From Mesorhizobium sp. 65-26 (GTDB lineage Bacteria > Pseudomonadota > Alphaproteobacteria > Rhizobiales > Rhizobiaceae), in assembly GCA_001899205.1 (NCBI GenBank), contig MKVL01000032.1, forward strand, positions 116,897-180,896: 64,000 bases of DNA, read 5' to 3'. Numbering within the stretch: the stretch's first letter is position 1; the number at the start of each line of letters is the position of its first letter. The position numbers were made by a program, and so were the translations under genes. The notes beneath the pieces were generated by a model. That model was not told the DNA's origin. It was given only the letters and a program-made list of their open reading frames with translations, and searched no databases. Below are positions 1 through 8,489 of this stretch, one piece after another.

Positions 1-179
1 GGCGTTTTCGTTTCGGGAGCCGTTTCGCGATGCCCGACTGGCAAGGGCACGCGCGGCGGGAAACGATCGAAAATCAGGGGCATAGGGCAAAAAACCACGC
101 TGTCGCCTTGCACTGGTCATGTCTTCGCCCCACTCTCTCTTAAACCGATGGACAGCGGGGTTTTGAGGGGCGATATCGG

Positions 180-2051
180 ATGGAGCATGCGATCTATCTC
201 GTGACGCTGGTGGGCACGGCGTTGGTTGTCGCCGCGGCGTTCTCGAGCCTGATCGCCTTCCGCTTCGGCGCCCCCCTGCTGCTTCTCTTCCTCTGCATCG
301 GCCTCGCCACGGGCGCCGATGGCCTCGGCATCCAGTTCGACAATGCGCGCGTGGCGTATTTTGCCGGTTCACTGGCTCTGGCCGTCATCCTGTTCGATTC
401 CGGTTTCGGCACGCCGCTCAGCGCCATGCGGCAGGCAGCGGGGCCGGCGCTGACGCTGGCGACGCTGGGTGTGCTGCTCACGACCGGCATATTCGGCGTC
501 GCGGCCCATTACCTGCTCGGCCTCAACTGGCTGGAGGATTTCCTGCTCGGCGCGGCCGTCGCCTCCACCGACGCGGCCGCCGTCTTCTTCCTGCTCCGCG
601 CCGGCGAGATCAATCTTCGCGAACGCGTGCGCTCCACACTTGAAGTCGAGTCCGGGACCAACGACCCGATCGCGATTTTCCTCACCATCACCCTGGTCGA
701 GATCATCGCCATCCACGCCAATCCGGACGCCAATGTTCTCGTTGCCAACCTGGCCATAGGCTTCGTCCTCAACATGGGCCTCGGCGCCATTGTCGGCCTG
801 CTCGGCGGCATGGGCATCGTGCGGCTGGTCGAGCGGCTGAACCTCGACCACGGGCTGCTGCCGATCTTCGTGCTGACGCTCTCGCTGATGGTCTTCGCCG
901 CCGCCGGCGCCATCGGCGGCTCGGGCTTCCTCGCGGTCTATCTCGCCGGTCTCGTCGCCGGCAATTCCGACATCCGCGCCGTCACCATCCTCAAGCGCTT
1001 CCAGGACGGCATGTCCTGGCTGGCCCAGATCATCATGTTCCTGATCCTCGGCCTGTTCGCCACGCCGTCGCAGTTTCCGGCGATCCTGGTGCCAGCAGTG
1101 CTGCTCGGTCTGTTCCTGATGTTCGTCGCCCGCCCCCTGGCGGTGTGGCTCTGCCTCATCCCGTTCCGGCTGCCACGTCCCGAAGTCGCCTTCGTGTCGT
1201 GGGTCGGCCTGCGTGGCGCCGTGTCGATCCTGCTCGCCATCACGCCGCTGCTCGGCGGCATCGAGAACGGACGCACCATCTTCAACGTCGCCTTCATCGT
1301 CGTGCTGGTCTCGCTCGTCGTACAGGGCTGGACGGTCGGCCCGCTGGCGCGCCGCCTCGGCCTCATCGTGCCGGCGCGGCTCGGTCCGCTCGACAAGGTC
1401 GAACTGGAGCTTCCCGGCTCGGCGCACCACGAACTGCTTGCCTATCGCGTCGCGCCCGGCAGCCCGGTCGCGCGCGGCGAGCGCATCCCGCGCTGGGCGC
1501 GCCCCTCGCTGGTGCTGCGCGACGGCCGCTCCATGCGCTTCCAGGACATGGGCAGGCTTGCCGCCGGCGATCAGGTCTACATCTTCGTGCCGGACCGCTA
1601 TCCGCGCCTGCTCGACAAGCTGTTCGCCAGCCGCGCCGTGGTCGATCCCGAGGATGCGGATTTCTTCGGTGCCTTCGCCGTGGATCCGGCCCGCTCCGCC
1701 GCCGAGCTGGAGGCCGCCTACGGGCCTGGCCTCAGCGAAACCGAGCAGAAGCTCACCGTCGGCGCGCTGGTCGCGGAACGGCTCGGCGGCCATGCCGAAT
1801 ACGCCGACCGCGTGCTGATCGGCCCGATCGAGCTCATCGTGCGCGATGTCGACGAGAAGGGCAGGATCACCGGTCTGGGTCTGTCCTTCGAACCGACCGC
1901 GCCGGTCGCACGAGTGCCCGTCTTCCTCAGTGCCGGCGAGATCGGAGACCGGCTGGCCTCCCTCATCCGCGGTTGGCGCAAGCCGGCCGGAAGCGTCTCA
2001 ATGCCCGCCGAGGCGCCGAAATCCCAGGACAAGGTCGGCAATGACGCCTGA
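180..2051 (+). CDS. nhaP2: Potassium/proton antiporter, NhaP2/CvrA type
   Basis: Inner-membrane monovalent cation:proton antiporter of the CPA1 family, expected to exchange K+ for H+. The first ~390 of 623 residues are a run of about twelve hydrophobic segments with the conserved stretch ESGTNDPIAIFL near residue 158. The remaining ~230 residues are soluble and contain a TrkA-C/RCK-like segment (LVLRDGRSMRFQDMG, near 445) and a CorC/HlyC-like tail, which is the domain order of NhaP2 (CvrA). The length is slightly above the ~580 residues of the enterobacterial protein. The ATG at 180 follows a GAGGGG sequence at 164-169. The gene stands alone ahead of pgk. Family assignment is firm; the ion preference is inferred. 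Confidence 0.88.
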   Translation: MEHAIYLVTLVGTALVVAAAFSSLIAFRFGAPLLLLFLCIGLATGADGLGIQFDNARVAYFAGSLALAVILFDSGFGTPLSAMRQAAGPALTLATLGVLLTTGIFGVAAHYLLGLNWLEDFLLGAAVASTDAAAVFFLLRAGEINLRERVRSTLEVESGTNDPIAIFLTITLVEIIAIHANPDANVLVANLAIGFVLNMGLGAIVGLLGGMGIVRLVERLNLDHGLLPIFVLTLSLMVFAAAGAIGGSGFLAVYLAGLVAGNSDIRAVTILKRFQDGMSWLAQIIMFLILGLFATPSQFPAILVPAVLLGLFLMFVARPLAVWLCLIPFRLPRPEVAFVSWVGLRGAVSILLAITPLLGGIENGRTIFNVAFIVVLVSLVVQGWTVGPLARRLGLIVPARLGPLDKVELELPGSAHHELLAYRVAPGSPVARGERIPRWARPSLVLRDGRSMRFQDMGRLAAGDQVYIFVPDRYPRLLDKLFASRAVVDPEDADFFGAFAVDPARSAAELEAAYGPGLSETEQKLTVGALVAERLGGHAEYADRVLIGPIELIVRDVDEKGRITGLGLSFEPTAPVARVPVFLSAGEIGDRLASLIRGWRKPAGSVSMPAEAPKSQDKVGNDA

Positions 2052-2227
2052 TCGGGCAGGCCGGCGCGACCGGGGCCAGCACGCTCGCGCGATCCTCACG
2101 CCGCCTTCAAAATTTCATTCCCGGCGCGGCCTGACCCTTGCATCGCCCTCAGCGCGGGGTAAGTTCGCCCGGATTTTCAAGGCCTGATTTTTCAAGGCCT
2201 CTGACTTTTCCAGGGAAAGGAACTGAT

Positions 2228-3424
2228 ATGGCCGGCTTCAGGACATTGGACGATATTGGCGACGTCGCCGGCAAGCGCGTACTGGTGCGCGTCGACCTCA
2301 ACGTGCCGGTCACCGACGGCAAGGTGACGGATGCCACGCGCATCGAGCGCGTCGCTCCCACCATCGCCGAGCTCTCCAGCCGTGGCGCCAAGGTCATCCT
2401 GCTCGCTCACTTCGGCCGTCCCAAGGATGGGCCCGCGCCGGAGTTTTCGCTGCAGCCTATCGCCAGGGCGACCGCCGATGTGCTCGGACGGCCGGTCGGC
2501 TTCGCCTCCGAATGCATCGGCGACACCGCGGCGAGCGCCGTGGCGGCGATGAAGGACGGCGACGTGCTGCTTCTGGAGAACACCCGCTTCCACAAGGCCG
2601 AGGAGAAGAACGAGCCGGCCTTCACCGAGAAGCTCGCCGTCAATGGCGACATCTATGTCAACGACGCCTTTTCCGCCGCCCATCGCGCCCATGCCTCGAC
2701 GGAAGGGCTGGCGCGGCTGATGCCGGCCTTTGCCGGTCGCACCATGCAGGCCGAGCTCGAGGCACTGGAGAAAGGTCTTGGCAATCCGGTCCGTCCGGTC
2801 GTCGCCATCGTCGGCGGCGCCAAGGTCTCGTCCAAGATCGACCTCCTGATGAACCTCGTGAAGAAGGTCGACGCGCTGGTGATCGGCGGCGGCATGGCCA
2901 ACACCTTCCTGGCCGCTCGCGGCACCGATGTCGGCAAGTCGCTGTGCGAGCACGACCTCGCCAAGACCGCCAAGCAGATCATGATCGAGGCGGCGGAAGC
3001 CGGCTGCGCCATCATCCTGCCGGTCGACGGCGTGGTGGCCAAGGAATTCAAGGCCGGCGCCGCCTGCCAGACAGTCGCCATAGCCGACGTACCGGTCGAC
3101 GCGATGATCCTCGACGTTGGCGAAAAGACCGTGCAGAGCGTGACCGACTGGATCGACCGCGCCGCGACGCTGGTCTGGAACGGCCCGCTCGGCGCCTTCG
3201 AGATCGAGCCCTTCGACCGCGCGACGGTTGCGGCCGCCAGGCATGCCGCGGCCCGCACCAGGGAAGGCAAGCTGGTCTCGGTGGCGGGTGGCGGCGACAC
3301 GGTGGCGGCACTCAACCACGCGGGCGTCGCCGACGACTTCACCTACGTCTCGACCGCGGGCGGTGCTTTCCTGGAATGGATGGAAGGCAAGGTGCTGCCG
3401 GGCGTCGACGTTCTGAAGCGCTGA
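2228..3424 (+). CDS. pgk: Phosphoglycerate kinase
   Basis: Cytoplasmic glycolytic/gluconeogenic enzyme that transfers phosphate between 1,3-bisphosphoglycerate and ADP. The protein is 398 residues, normal for a bacterial PGK. Family signatures are visible: [12 protein letters not shown] near the N-terminus, the substrate loop [23 protein letters not shown], and a C-terminal nucleotide-binding region ending in [12 protein letters not shown] and [14 protein letters not shown]. The ATG at 2228 follows AGGGAAAGGAACTGAT, and the upstream extension of the open frame lacks family similarity. It lies ahead of a class I aldolase gene, with a tandem hairpin repeat between them; no gap gene is present in the window. 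Confidence 0.97.
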   Translation: MAGFRTLDDIGDVAGKRVLVRVDLNVPVTDGKVTDATRIERVAPTIAELSSRGAKVILLAHFGRPKDGPAPEFSLQPIARATADVLGRPVGFASECIGDTAASAVAAMKDGDVLLLENTRFHKAEEKNEPAFTEKLAVNGDIYVNDAFSAAHRAHASTEGLARLMPAFAGRTMQAELEALEKGLGNPVRPVVAIVGGAKVSSKIDLLMNLVKKVDALVIGGGMANTFLAARGTDVGKSLCEHDLAKTAKQIMIEAAEAGCAIILPVDGVVAKEFKAGAACQTVAIADVPVDAMILDVGEKTVQSVTDWIDRAATLVWNGPLGAFEIEPFDRATVAAARHAAARTREGKLVSVAGGGDTVAALNHAGVADDFTYVSTAGGAFLEWMEGKVLPGVDVLKR

Positions 3425-3443
3425 GCCTAACCCGTAAGGCCCG

Positions 3444-3590
3444 AACGCCAGGCAATTTTGCCTGGCTGCAAAATGACCTGTGGTTGAGCCGCATTTGTGC
3501 GACGCCAGGCGAAATCGCCTGGCTGCAAAATGGCCTGTGGTTGAGCCGCATTTGTGCGGCGCCAGGCGAAATCGCCTGGCTGCAAAATGC
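3444..3590. repeat. 57-bp tandem repeat with conserved hairpin (2.6 copies)
   Basis: Two full 57-bp units (3444-3500 and 3501-3557) and a third partial unit (3558-3590) lie between pgk and the aldolase gene. Each contains an 18-bp inverted repeat. In units 2 and 3 it is CCAGGCGAAATCGCCTGG; in unit 1 it is CCAGGCAATTTTGCCTGG, so one base pair of the stem has changed on both arms together. A diverged copy of the same element is at 47094-47149. The preserved pairing suggests an element maintained as DNA or RNA structure rather than coding sequence. Confidence 0.9.
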
Positions 3591-3682
3591 TTTGACCTTT
3601 CAATCGATTCGAGCTTTCCGCCCCCATTCCTTTGGCGGTAGAGTTCCGCTATGCGCGGAGCCACCACTTCAGGAGGAGCAGA

Positions 3683-4708
3683 ATGAGCGAACGTCTCGAA
3701 GACATTGCCGCCGCCATGGTTGCCGATGGCAAGGGCCTTTTGGCAGCCGACGAGAGTTCCGGCACCATCAAGAAACGCTTCGACGTCATCGGCGTCGAAT
3801 CCACCGCCGACAACCGCCGCGACTATCGCGAAATGATGTTCCGCGCCAAGGAGGCGATGACCAAGTACATTTCCGGTGTCATCCTCTATGACGAGACGAT
3901 CCGCCAGAAGGCGGCGGACGGCACGCCGCTGGTCGACATCATCAAGGCTTCCGGCGCCATTCCGGGCATCAAGGTCGACGCCGGCGCCAAGCCGCTGGCC
4001 GCCTTTCCCGGCGACACCATCACCGAAGGCCTGGACGGCCTGCGCGAGCGTCTGGCCGAGTACTACAAGCTCGGTGCCCGCTTCGCCAAATGGCGCGCCG
4101 TCATCGATATCGACGTCGCCAAGGGCGTACCCTCCGCGACCTCGATCGGCTCCAACGCGCATGCGCTGGCGCGCTACGCGGCGCTCTGCCAGGAGGCCGG
4201 CATCGTGCCGATCGTCGAGCCGGAGGTGCTGATGGACGGCGCCCACGGCATCGACACCTGCTACGAGGTTTCCAAGGCGACGCTGCTCAAGCTCTATGGC
4301 GAGCTCTACGCCGCGCGCGTCGTGCTGGAAGGCACGATCCTGAAGCCGAACATGGTCATCTCGGGCAAGAAGTCGGGCAAGGTGGACAGCCCCGAGGAAG
4401 TCGCCGAGAAGACCATCAAGCTGTTCCGCGAAACGGTGCCGCTGGCGGTGCCCGGCATTGCCTTCCTCTCCGGCGGCCAGTCGGACGAGGAGGCGACCGC
4501 CAACCTCAACGCCATCAACGCCACCGGCCCGCATCCCTGGAAGCTGACCTTCTCCTATGGCCGCGCGCTGCAGGCCGCACCGCAGAAGGCCTGGAGCGGC
4601 AAGGCCGAGAATGTGCCCGCCGGACAGGCAGCTTTCACCCATCGCGCCCAGATGAACCATCTGGCCGCCTTGGGCAAATGGCGACCGGCGCTGGAAAAGG
4701 CCGCCTGA
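3683..4708 (+). CDS. fda: Fructose-bisphosphate aldolase, class I
   Basis: Cleaves fructose 1,6-bisphosphate to two triose phosphates through a lysine Schiff base and needs no metal. The 341-residue product carries class I signatures: LLAADESSGTIKKRF near the N-terminus, FAKWRAVI in the middle, and the active-site region LEGTILKPNMV around residue 215, where the lysine is the Schiff-base residue. The start at 3683 is preceded by a strong AGGAGGAG ribosome site at 3671-3678, which argues against the longer open frame from 3632. It follows pgk in the same direction across the tandem repeat and ends at a strong terminator. Confidence 0.95.
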   Translation: MSERLEDIAAAMVADGKGLLAADESSGTIKKRFDVIGVESTADNRRDYREMMFRAKEAMTKYISGVILYDETIRQKAADGTPLVDIIKASGAIPGIKVDAGAKPLAAFPGDTITEGLDGLRERLAEYYKLGARFAKWRAVIDIDVAKGVPSATSIGSNAHALARYAALCQEAGIVPIVEPEVLMDGAHGIDTCYEVSKATLLKLYGELYAARVVLEGTILKPNMVISGKKSGKVDSPEEVAEKTIKLFRETVPLAVPGIAFLSGGQSDEEATANLNAINATGPHPWKLTFSYGRALQAAPQKAWSGKAENVPAGQAAFTHRAQMNHLAALGKWRPALEKAA

Positions 4709-4733
4709 GGCGCAGACCATCGATGACTTGTCG

Positions 4734-4762
4734 AACCCGGGCCTCGCGCCCGGGTTTTTGTA
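4734..4762 (+). terminator. Rho-independent terminator after the aldolase gene
   Basis: A GC-rich stem (AACCCGGGC, loop CTC or CTCGC, GCCCGGGTT) is followed by a T-rich run (GTTTTTGTATTTTG). It lies 26 bases downstream of the aldolase stop codon and before the separate DUF899 gene. Confidence 0.85.
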
Positions 4763-4860
4763 TTTTGTCGTTCCCGCCGCGCAGCCGGAAGGAAGATACG
4801 ACCGCCTGTCGGGTCAGGCCGATGTCGAACGTCCTTGGCGGGAGAGGACAGGAGATATCC

Positions 4861-5634
4861 ATGAAGCGCAATGCAATCGTTTCCCGCGAAGACTGGTTCG
4901 AGGCGCACAGGGCGCATCTGGCGCGCGAGAAGGAACTGACACGGTTCCGCGACCGGATCGCCGCGGAACGGCGGCAACTGCCGTGGCTGAAACTGCGCAA
5001 GGACTACGTCTTCGAGAGCGAGCAAGGGCCCCGGAAACTGGCCGACCTGTTCGCCGGCAACAGCCAGCTCATCGTTTATCACTTCATGATGACGCCGGGG
5101 TCGGATCATCGCTGCGAGGGCTGCTCCTTCCTCGCCGACCACATCGACGGCGCCAACCTGCATCTGAGGCATCACGACGTTTCGCTGGTCGTGGTCTCAC
5201 GCGCGCCGCTGGCCGAGATCTTGCCCTACAAGCGCCGCATGGGCTGGAAGTTCGAATGGATCTCGTCCTTCGCTTCCGATTTCAACTTCGACATGCAGGT
5301 GTCCTTCACCGACGGCCAGATCGCCAGCGGCGACACCACTTACAATTTCGAGCGGCGTCCGCTGCGCTCGAGAGATCTTCCCGGCAGCAGCGTCTTCTAT
5401 CGCGACGGCAACGGCGACATCTTCCTCACCTTCACGTCCCGCGCCCGTGGCGGCGACCCGCTGATCGGCGCCTACCACTATCTCGACATGACGCCGAAGG
5501 GGCGCAACGAGACCGGGCCTTTTCACGGCCTGATGGATTGGGTGCGCCTGCATGACGACTATGACGGGGAGCCGGAGGCCGAGGCCGATTGTTGTCATGG
5601 CCGAGCGACGCTCGCCCAGGCTCGAACGCCTTGA
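4861..5634 (+). CDS. DUF899 family thioredoxin-like protein
   Basis: The 257-residue protein belongs to the DUF899 family, whose members have a thioredoxin-like fold related to AhpC/TSA proteins; their reaction is not established. Recognisable features are YHFMMTPGSDHRCEGCSFLADHI (a CxxC motif near residue 83-86), VVVSRAPLAEILPYKRRMGW and the GAYHYLDMTPKGR segment near the C-terminus. The ATG at 4861 follows ACAGGAGATATCC. A terminator separates it from the aldolase upstream, so it is probably a single-gene unit. The last ~20 residues include a DCCHGRA tail of unclear use. Confidence 0.85.
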   Translation: MKRNAIVSREDWFEAHRAHLAREKELTRFRDRIAAERRQLPWLKLRKDYVFESEQGPRKLADLFAGNSQLIVYHFMMTPGSDHRCEGCSFLADHIDGANLHLRHHDVSLVVVSRAPLAEILPYKRRMGWKFEWISSFASDFNFDMQVSFTDGQIASGDTTYNFERRPLRSRDLPGSSVFYRDGNGDIFLTFTSRARGGDPLIGAYHYLDMTPKGRNETGPFHGLMDWVRLHDDYDGEPEAEADCCHGRATLAQARTP

Positions 5635-5800
5635 GAAGAAACCGCTGCGTAGTTCCACCGAATGGTGCTGGGCCCGAAGCTGAAAAGTCGCTGGATTTCC
5701 GGCACATGGCTCAAAACACGGCTTCAGGGCGCGATAACCGACTCCTTTTTGAGCTCATTCCGCTCTAGATAGTCGTCGCGCTTTCTCTAGCGGATCTGCG

Positions 5801-6517
5801 ATGCAACGCCTTGCCACGCTCCTCACCTGGCTCGCCTTCCCGGTCTACATCTGGCAGGGCCTGGGCGTGCGCCGGCGCACCACGCGGATGCTTCCGGCGC
5901 AGGGACCAGTCATGCATGAGGTCGCCGGCACGGAGCCGGCTATAGCGCTTCTGGTCCTGGGCGATTCCTCCGCCGCTTCGGTCGGCATCGAAAAATCGGA
6001 ATACGGGCTCGCCGCGCAGCTCGCGCAACTGATCTCGCAACGGACCGGACGAGCCGTGCGCTGGCGCGCGGCGGGATTCAATTCCGCCACCTCGGGCCAG
6101 ATCCGGGACCATGTCCTGCCCAACCTCTCGGCCGATCCCTGGACACACATCGTGCTCGCCATCGGCACCAACGACACCAAGAATTTTCATTCCGTGGCGC
6201 GCTTCAAGAAAGAGTTCGGCGGCCTGCTCTACGCCCTGCGCGCCAAATGGCCGGAGGCGCGCGTCGTCTGGTCGCCGGTGCTGGAATTCACCCGGGCGCC
6301 GGCCATGCCGACGCAATTGGGCAAGATCCTCGAGATCCGCGCCACCGCAATGAACCGGATGGGTGAACGGCTCTGCCTGGAACGCGGTGCGGTGCCGGCC
6401 CCGCGCCTGCCGATCACCAATCCTGAACAGGGTTTCGCCTCGGACGGCTTCCACGCCTCGGAGGCAGGCTATCGCGCCTGGGCCGAGCATCTGATTGACC
6501 AGGTGCTGGTCGGCTGA
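5801..6517 (+). CDS. SGNH/GDSL hydrolase family protein
   Basis: Probable esterase/lipase-type serine hydrolase of 238 residues. Block I is LLVLGDSSAAS with the likely nucleophile Ser56. A GTND block lies near residue 125, and the catalytic Asp/His pair appears in DGFHASEAGY near residues 215-218. A short hydrophobic stretch at residues 6-20 followed by RRR suggests a membrane anchor or uncleaved signal. It faces the glycosyltransferase gene tail to tail with only 22 bases between them. The substrate is unknown; deacetylation of a glycan is possible given the neighbour, but that is inference. Confidence 0.82.
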   Translation: MQRLATLLTWLAFPVYIWQGLGVRRRTTRMLPAQGPVMHEVAGTEPAIALLVLGDSSAASVGIEKSEYGLAAQLAQLISQRTGRAVRWRAAGFNSATSGQIRDHVLPNLSADPWTHIVLAIGTNDTKNFHSVARFKKEFGGLLYALRAKWPEARVVWSPVLEFTRAPAMPTQLGKILEIRATAMNRMGERLCLERGAVPAPRLPITNPEQGFASDGFHASEAGYRAWAEHLIDQVLVG

Positions 6518-6539
6518 CCCGGCAAATACCTTCGGCCAT

Positions 6540-8030
6540 CTATGGCCTCTCCGGCGGAACGCAGGATCGCGCATCGCGCAGATCATAGATCCTCACGGTC
6601 GGGGCGACATAACCATAGTCCCCATATGGCTGCGAGAACTCCGCTATGACATGGCTGTCGAAGCACCGAAACATGCCTGCAAGCTCATACACTCTCGCAT
6701 CCTGCGCACTCAGCCCGCCGCCGCGTAGGTATCGCTGAAATTTCAACGATACAAGGTAATCGGCTGACGAGAGATCGCGGTAATCCGTGGGTTTCGGCGC
6801 GGATTCTCCCATTGGAAAATCCACCAGAAAATGCGTGATGCCTTGCGTATCGAGGAAGCGCATCGCCGCAAAGCGGGTATCTGCTTGGCGGTCCAAATTC
6901 GCGACATAGGCCATGCCGGCATGCGCGCTCGCGACCATGGCGACGAGCCCAAGTCCGATCGCCATCGGCCTGCTTAGAAGCCCGATCGACCTGGAACAGG
7001 CGATGCCCGCGGCCAGCAGCAGATAGACAACGACCGGCAGAACGTAACGCATGAAGCCGACCAGTTTGAGCGGCGAGAGTTCGAGCAGGAAGAGCCAGGT
7101 GAATGCGCCAAGCGCATAGGCGGCGACATATCTGTTGCGGTCGGCGATGATCGCGAAAGCGACCGCCCCAAGGGCGATCGCCACAGTCGGTCCGGTGAGG
7201 CTGGGAATCAGATGGTAGCGGAAATGCGTAAGCCCATAGCCCTCCCAGAACCACTCCTTGAGGTCGTGGCCCGTTTCAGCGTGCTTCAGTTCCGAGCCAA
7301 GGCCCTCGATTAAAGTCGGCAGCCCGCTTCCGGACTCGGTCAGCAACGACACGCCAAATATCGCGACAACCGTGAGTACGTCCGTGGTGGCAATGACGAT
7401 GGCTTGTCTGAAGCCGAGCCGGCAATAGACGATGGCCACGACGAAAAGAACGAGGCTGTTGCCGGCGCCCACATACTTCGCCGTTGCGGCGAGCCCGAGC
7501 GCAAATCCGAAATAGACAAGATTGGCTATGCTGCCCCGTTCCTTAAGCCGCACCAATGCGTGCAGCCCGAGACAGACTCCGAAGACCAGGACTGCGTCTT
7601 CCTTGAAATAATGCGCATGAACGGCAATGGCTGGCGACGCCGCGAAGACACAGGCCCACAGGAACGCATTGGTGTCGTCCGCGTGGCGGCGCAAGACGAG
7701 GTAGAAGAGCACGCTTGCCGCGACGCAGGCCGCGGCGCTGACGCCGCGGCCGGCCAGCAGATAGCCATGTTCGCTCGACGCCCCGGAAATCCATCCCACG
7801 AAGCGGGCCAGTACGATCAACAATGGGGGATGTGCGTAATTGTGGTGCTGGCCCGCGGCAAACGCCACTTTGAGCGGCTCGTCCGGCTGTATCCCGTATG
7901 GGAAGTCGATGTTGTGGAAGGCGAGCGATGCCGAGACCGTGGCCAGCACCAGAATAGCCAGCGCCTGGGAGACACCTCGCTGCGCAAAGCCGACCCGGCC
8001 GATCTGCTTGACCGACTGGCTAAGGATCAT
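6540..8030 (-). CDS. GT-C fold membrane glycosyltransferase (ArnT/PMT-like)
   Basis: A 496-residue protein with about ten or eleven membrane segments. The first periplasmic loop contains FPYGIQPDEPLK, with the acidic residues expected of the GT-C catalytic site, and HAHYFKEDAVLVFG follows near residue 135. This layout is that of ArnT/PMT-type enzymes, which transfer a sugar from an undecaprenyl-phosphate carrier to an acceptor outside the membrane. Donor and acceptor cannot be read from the sequence. Codon use and GC are slightly lower than in neighbours. The start codon overlaps the stop of an 11-codon ORF (ATGA), which suggests translational coupling. Confidence 0.75.
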   Translation of the reverse strand: MILSQSVKQIGRVGFAQRGVSQALAILVLATVSASLAFHNIDFPYGIQPDEPLKVAFAAGQHHNYAHPPLLIVLARFVGWISGASSEHGYLLAGRGVSAAACVAASVLFYLVLRRHADDTNAFLWACVFAASPAIAVHAHYFKEDAVLVFGVCLGLHALVRLKERGSIANLVYFGFALGLAATAKYVGAGNSLVLFVVAIVYCRLGFRQAIVIATTDVLTVVAIFGVSLLTESGSGLPTLIEGLGSELKHAETGHDLKEWFWEGYGLTHFRYHLIPSLTGPTVAIALGAVAFAIIADRNRYVAAYALGAFTWLFLLELSPLKLVGFMRYVLPVVVYLLLAAGIACSRSIGLLSRPMAIGLGLVAMVASAHAGMAYVANLDRQADTRFAAMRFLDTQGITHFLVDFPMGESAPKPTDYRDLSSADYLVSLKFQRYLRGGGLSAQDARVYELAGMFRCFDSHVIAEFSQPYGDYGYVAPTVRIYDLRDARSCVPPERP

Positions 8031-8062
8031 GGCTTGGCAACGGCCGCGCGCGGTTTCGACAT
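8027..8062 (-). CDS. 11-codon ORF overlapping the glycosyltransferase start
   Basis: A short frame encoding MSKPRAAVAKP with an AAAAAGG ribosome-site-like sequence 5 bases upstream. Its TGA overlaps the ATG of the downstream glycosyltransferase gene (ATGA). The region around its start is a near copy of the start region of the 53-aa gene at 8151-8312, so the frame probably arose by duplication of an initiation region. It could act as a leader that delivers ribosomes to the glycosyltransferase gene; this is inference from position only. Confidence 0.4.
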   Translation of the reverse strand: MSKPRAAVAKP

Positions 8063-8352
8063 GCCGCCTTTTTGATCAGCATCGGCGTCGGCTGTCAAAA
8101 TCAACGCGAGGCGACGCCAATCGATCTCGAGCCTCGCGGACGATCTTGCGTCAGGCCAAGTGGCTGAGCACTACCGTCACCGAAATCGCGGCGATCGCCA
8201 GCAACGCCAGCTTCCAGAAATCGGAGCGACGCTTCAGGCCCGGCCAGCCCAGCGGCTTGATGATCTGGATGGCCATGATGCCGACGATGACGAGCGCGAG
8301 AAGTTTCGACATGCAGCCTTTGACCAGCATCGGGGGCGACTGTCAAAGCCGT
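8055..8352. repeat. Duplicated ~45-bp initiation region (two copies)
   Basis: The segment around 8055-8101 and the segment around 8305-8351 align over about 45 bases with few differences. Each copy covers, on the minus strand, a leader, a ribosome-binding site and the first three codons (ATG TCG AAA). The right copy starts the 53-aa membrane peptide; the left copy starts the 11-codon ORF that is coupled to the glycosyltransferase gene. Confidence 0.75.
8151..8312 (-). CDS. 53-residue two-helix membrane peptide
   Basis: A small protein with two hydrophobic helices (about residues 4-18 and 33-50) joined by a basic linker, PLGWPGLKRRSDFWK. The start at 8312 has an AAAGG sequence 7 bases upstream. 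I do not recognise the family. It lies upstream of, and in the same direction as, the GT-C glycosyltransferase, so it may be co-transcribed and could be an accessory membrane peptide. The clear amphipathic layout, ribosome site and clean stop support a real gene. Confidence 0.6.
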   Translation of the reverse strand: MSKLLALVIVGIMAIQIIKPLGWPGLKRRSDFWKLALLAIAAISVTVVLSHLA

Positions 8353-8489
8353 CCTCGCAGGCATGGTCTCAGGCAAGCAGGTTGCCGAAAAGTGTCTCGC
8401 GCTTTTCCGGTAGACCCGCGTCGGCCGAAAGCTCGGACGACGCGCCGATACCTGGTTCCGGCCATATCGGTGAGGACTGCCCCAGGCGG

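Noticed and set aside
369-1793. 474-codon minus-strand frame over the antiporter gene
   Set aside because: Composition is dominated by Arg, Glu, Asp and His as expected for the antisense of a membrane protein gene; no signature or ribosome site.
3444-3590. CRISPR array
   Set aside because: The units are contiguous tandem repeats without unique spacers and contain an internal stem; there are no cas genes.
2192-4720. 842-codon frame on the minus strand across pgk and the aldolase gene
   Set aside because: It is a codon-position shadow of two confident genes and has no recognisable domain; long antisense frames are common in GC-rich DNA.
7404-8075. 223-codon plus-strand frame opposite the GT-C glycosyltransferase
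   Set aside because: The opposite strand codes for a membrane enzyme with family motifs; the plus frame has none.
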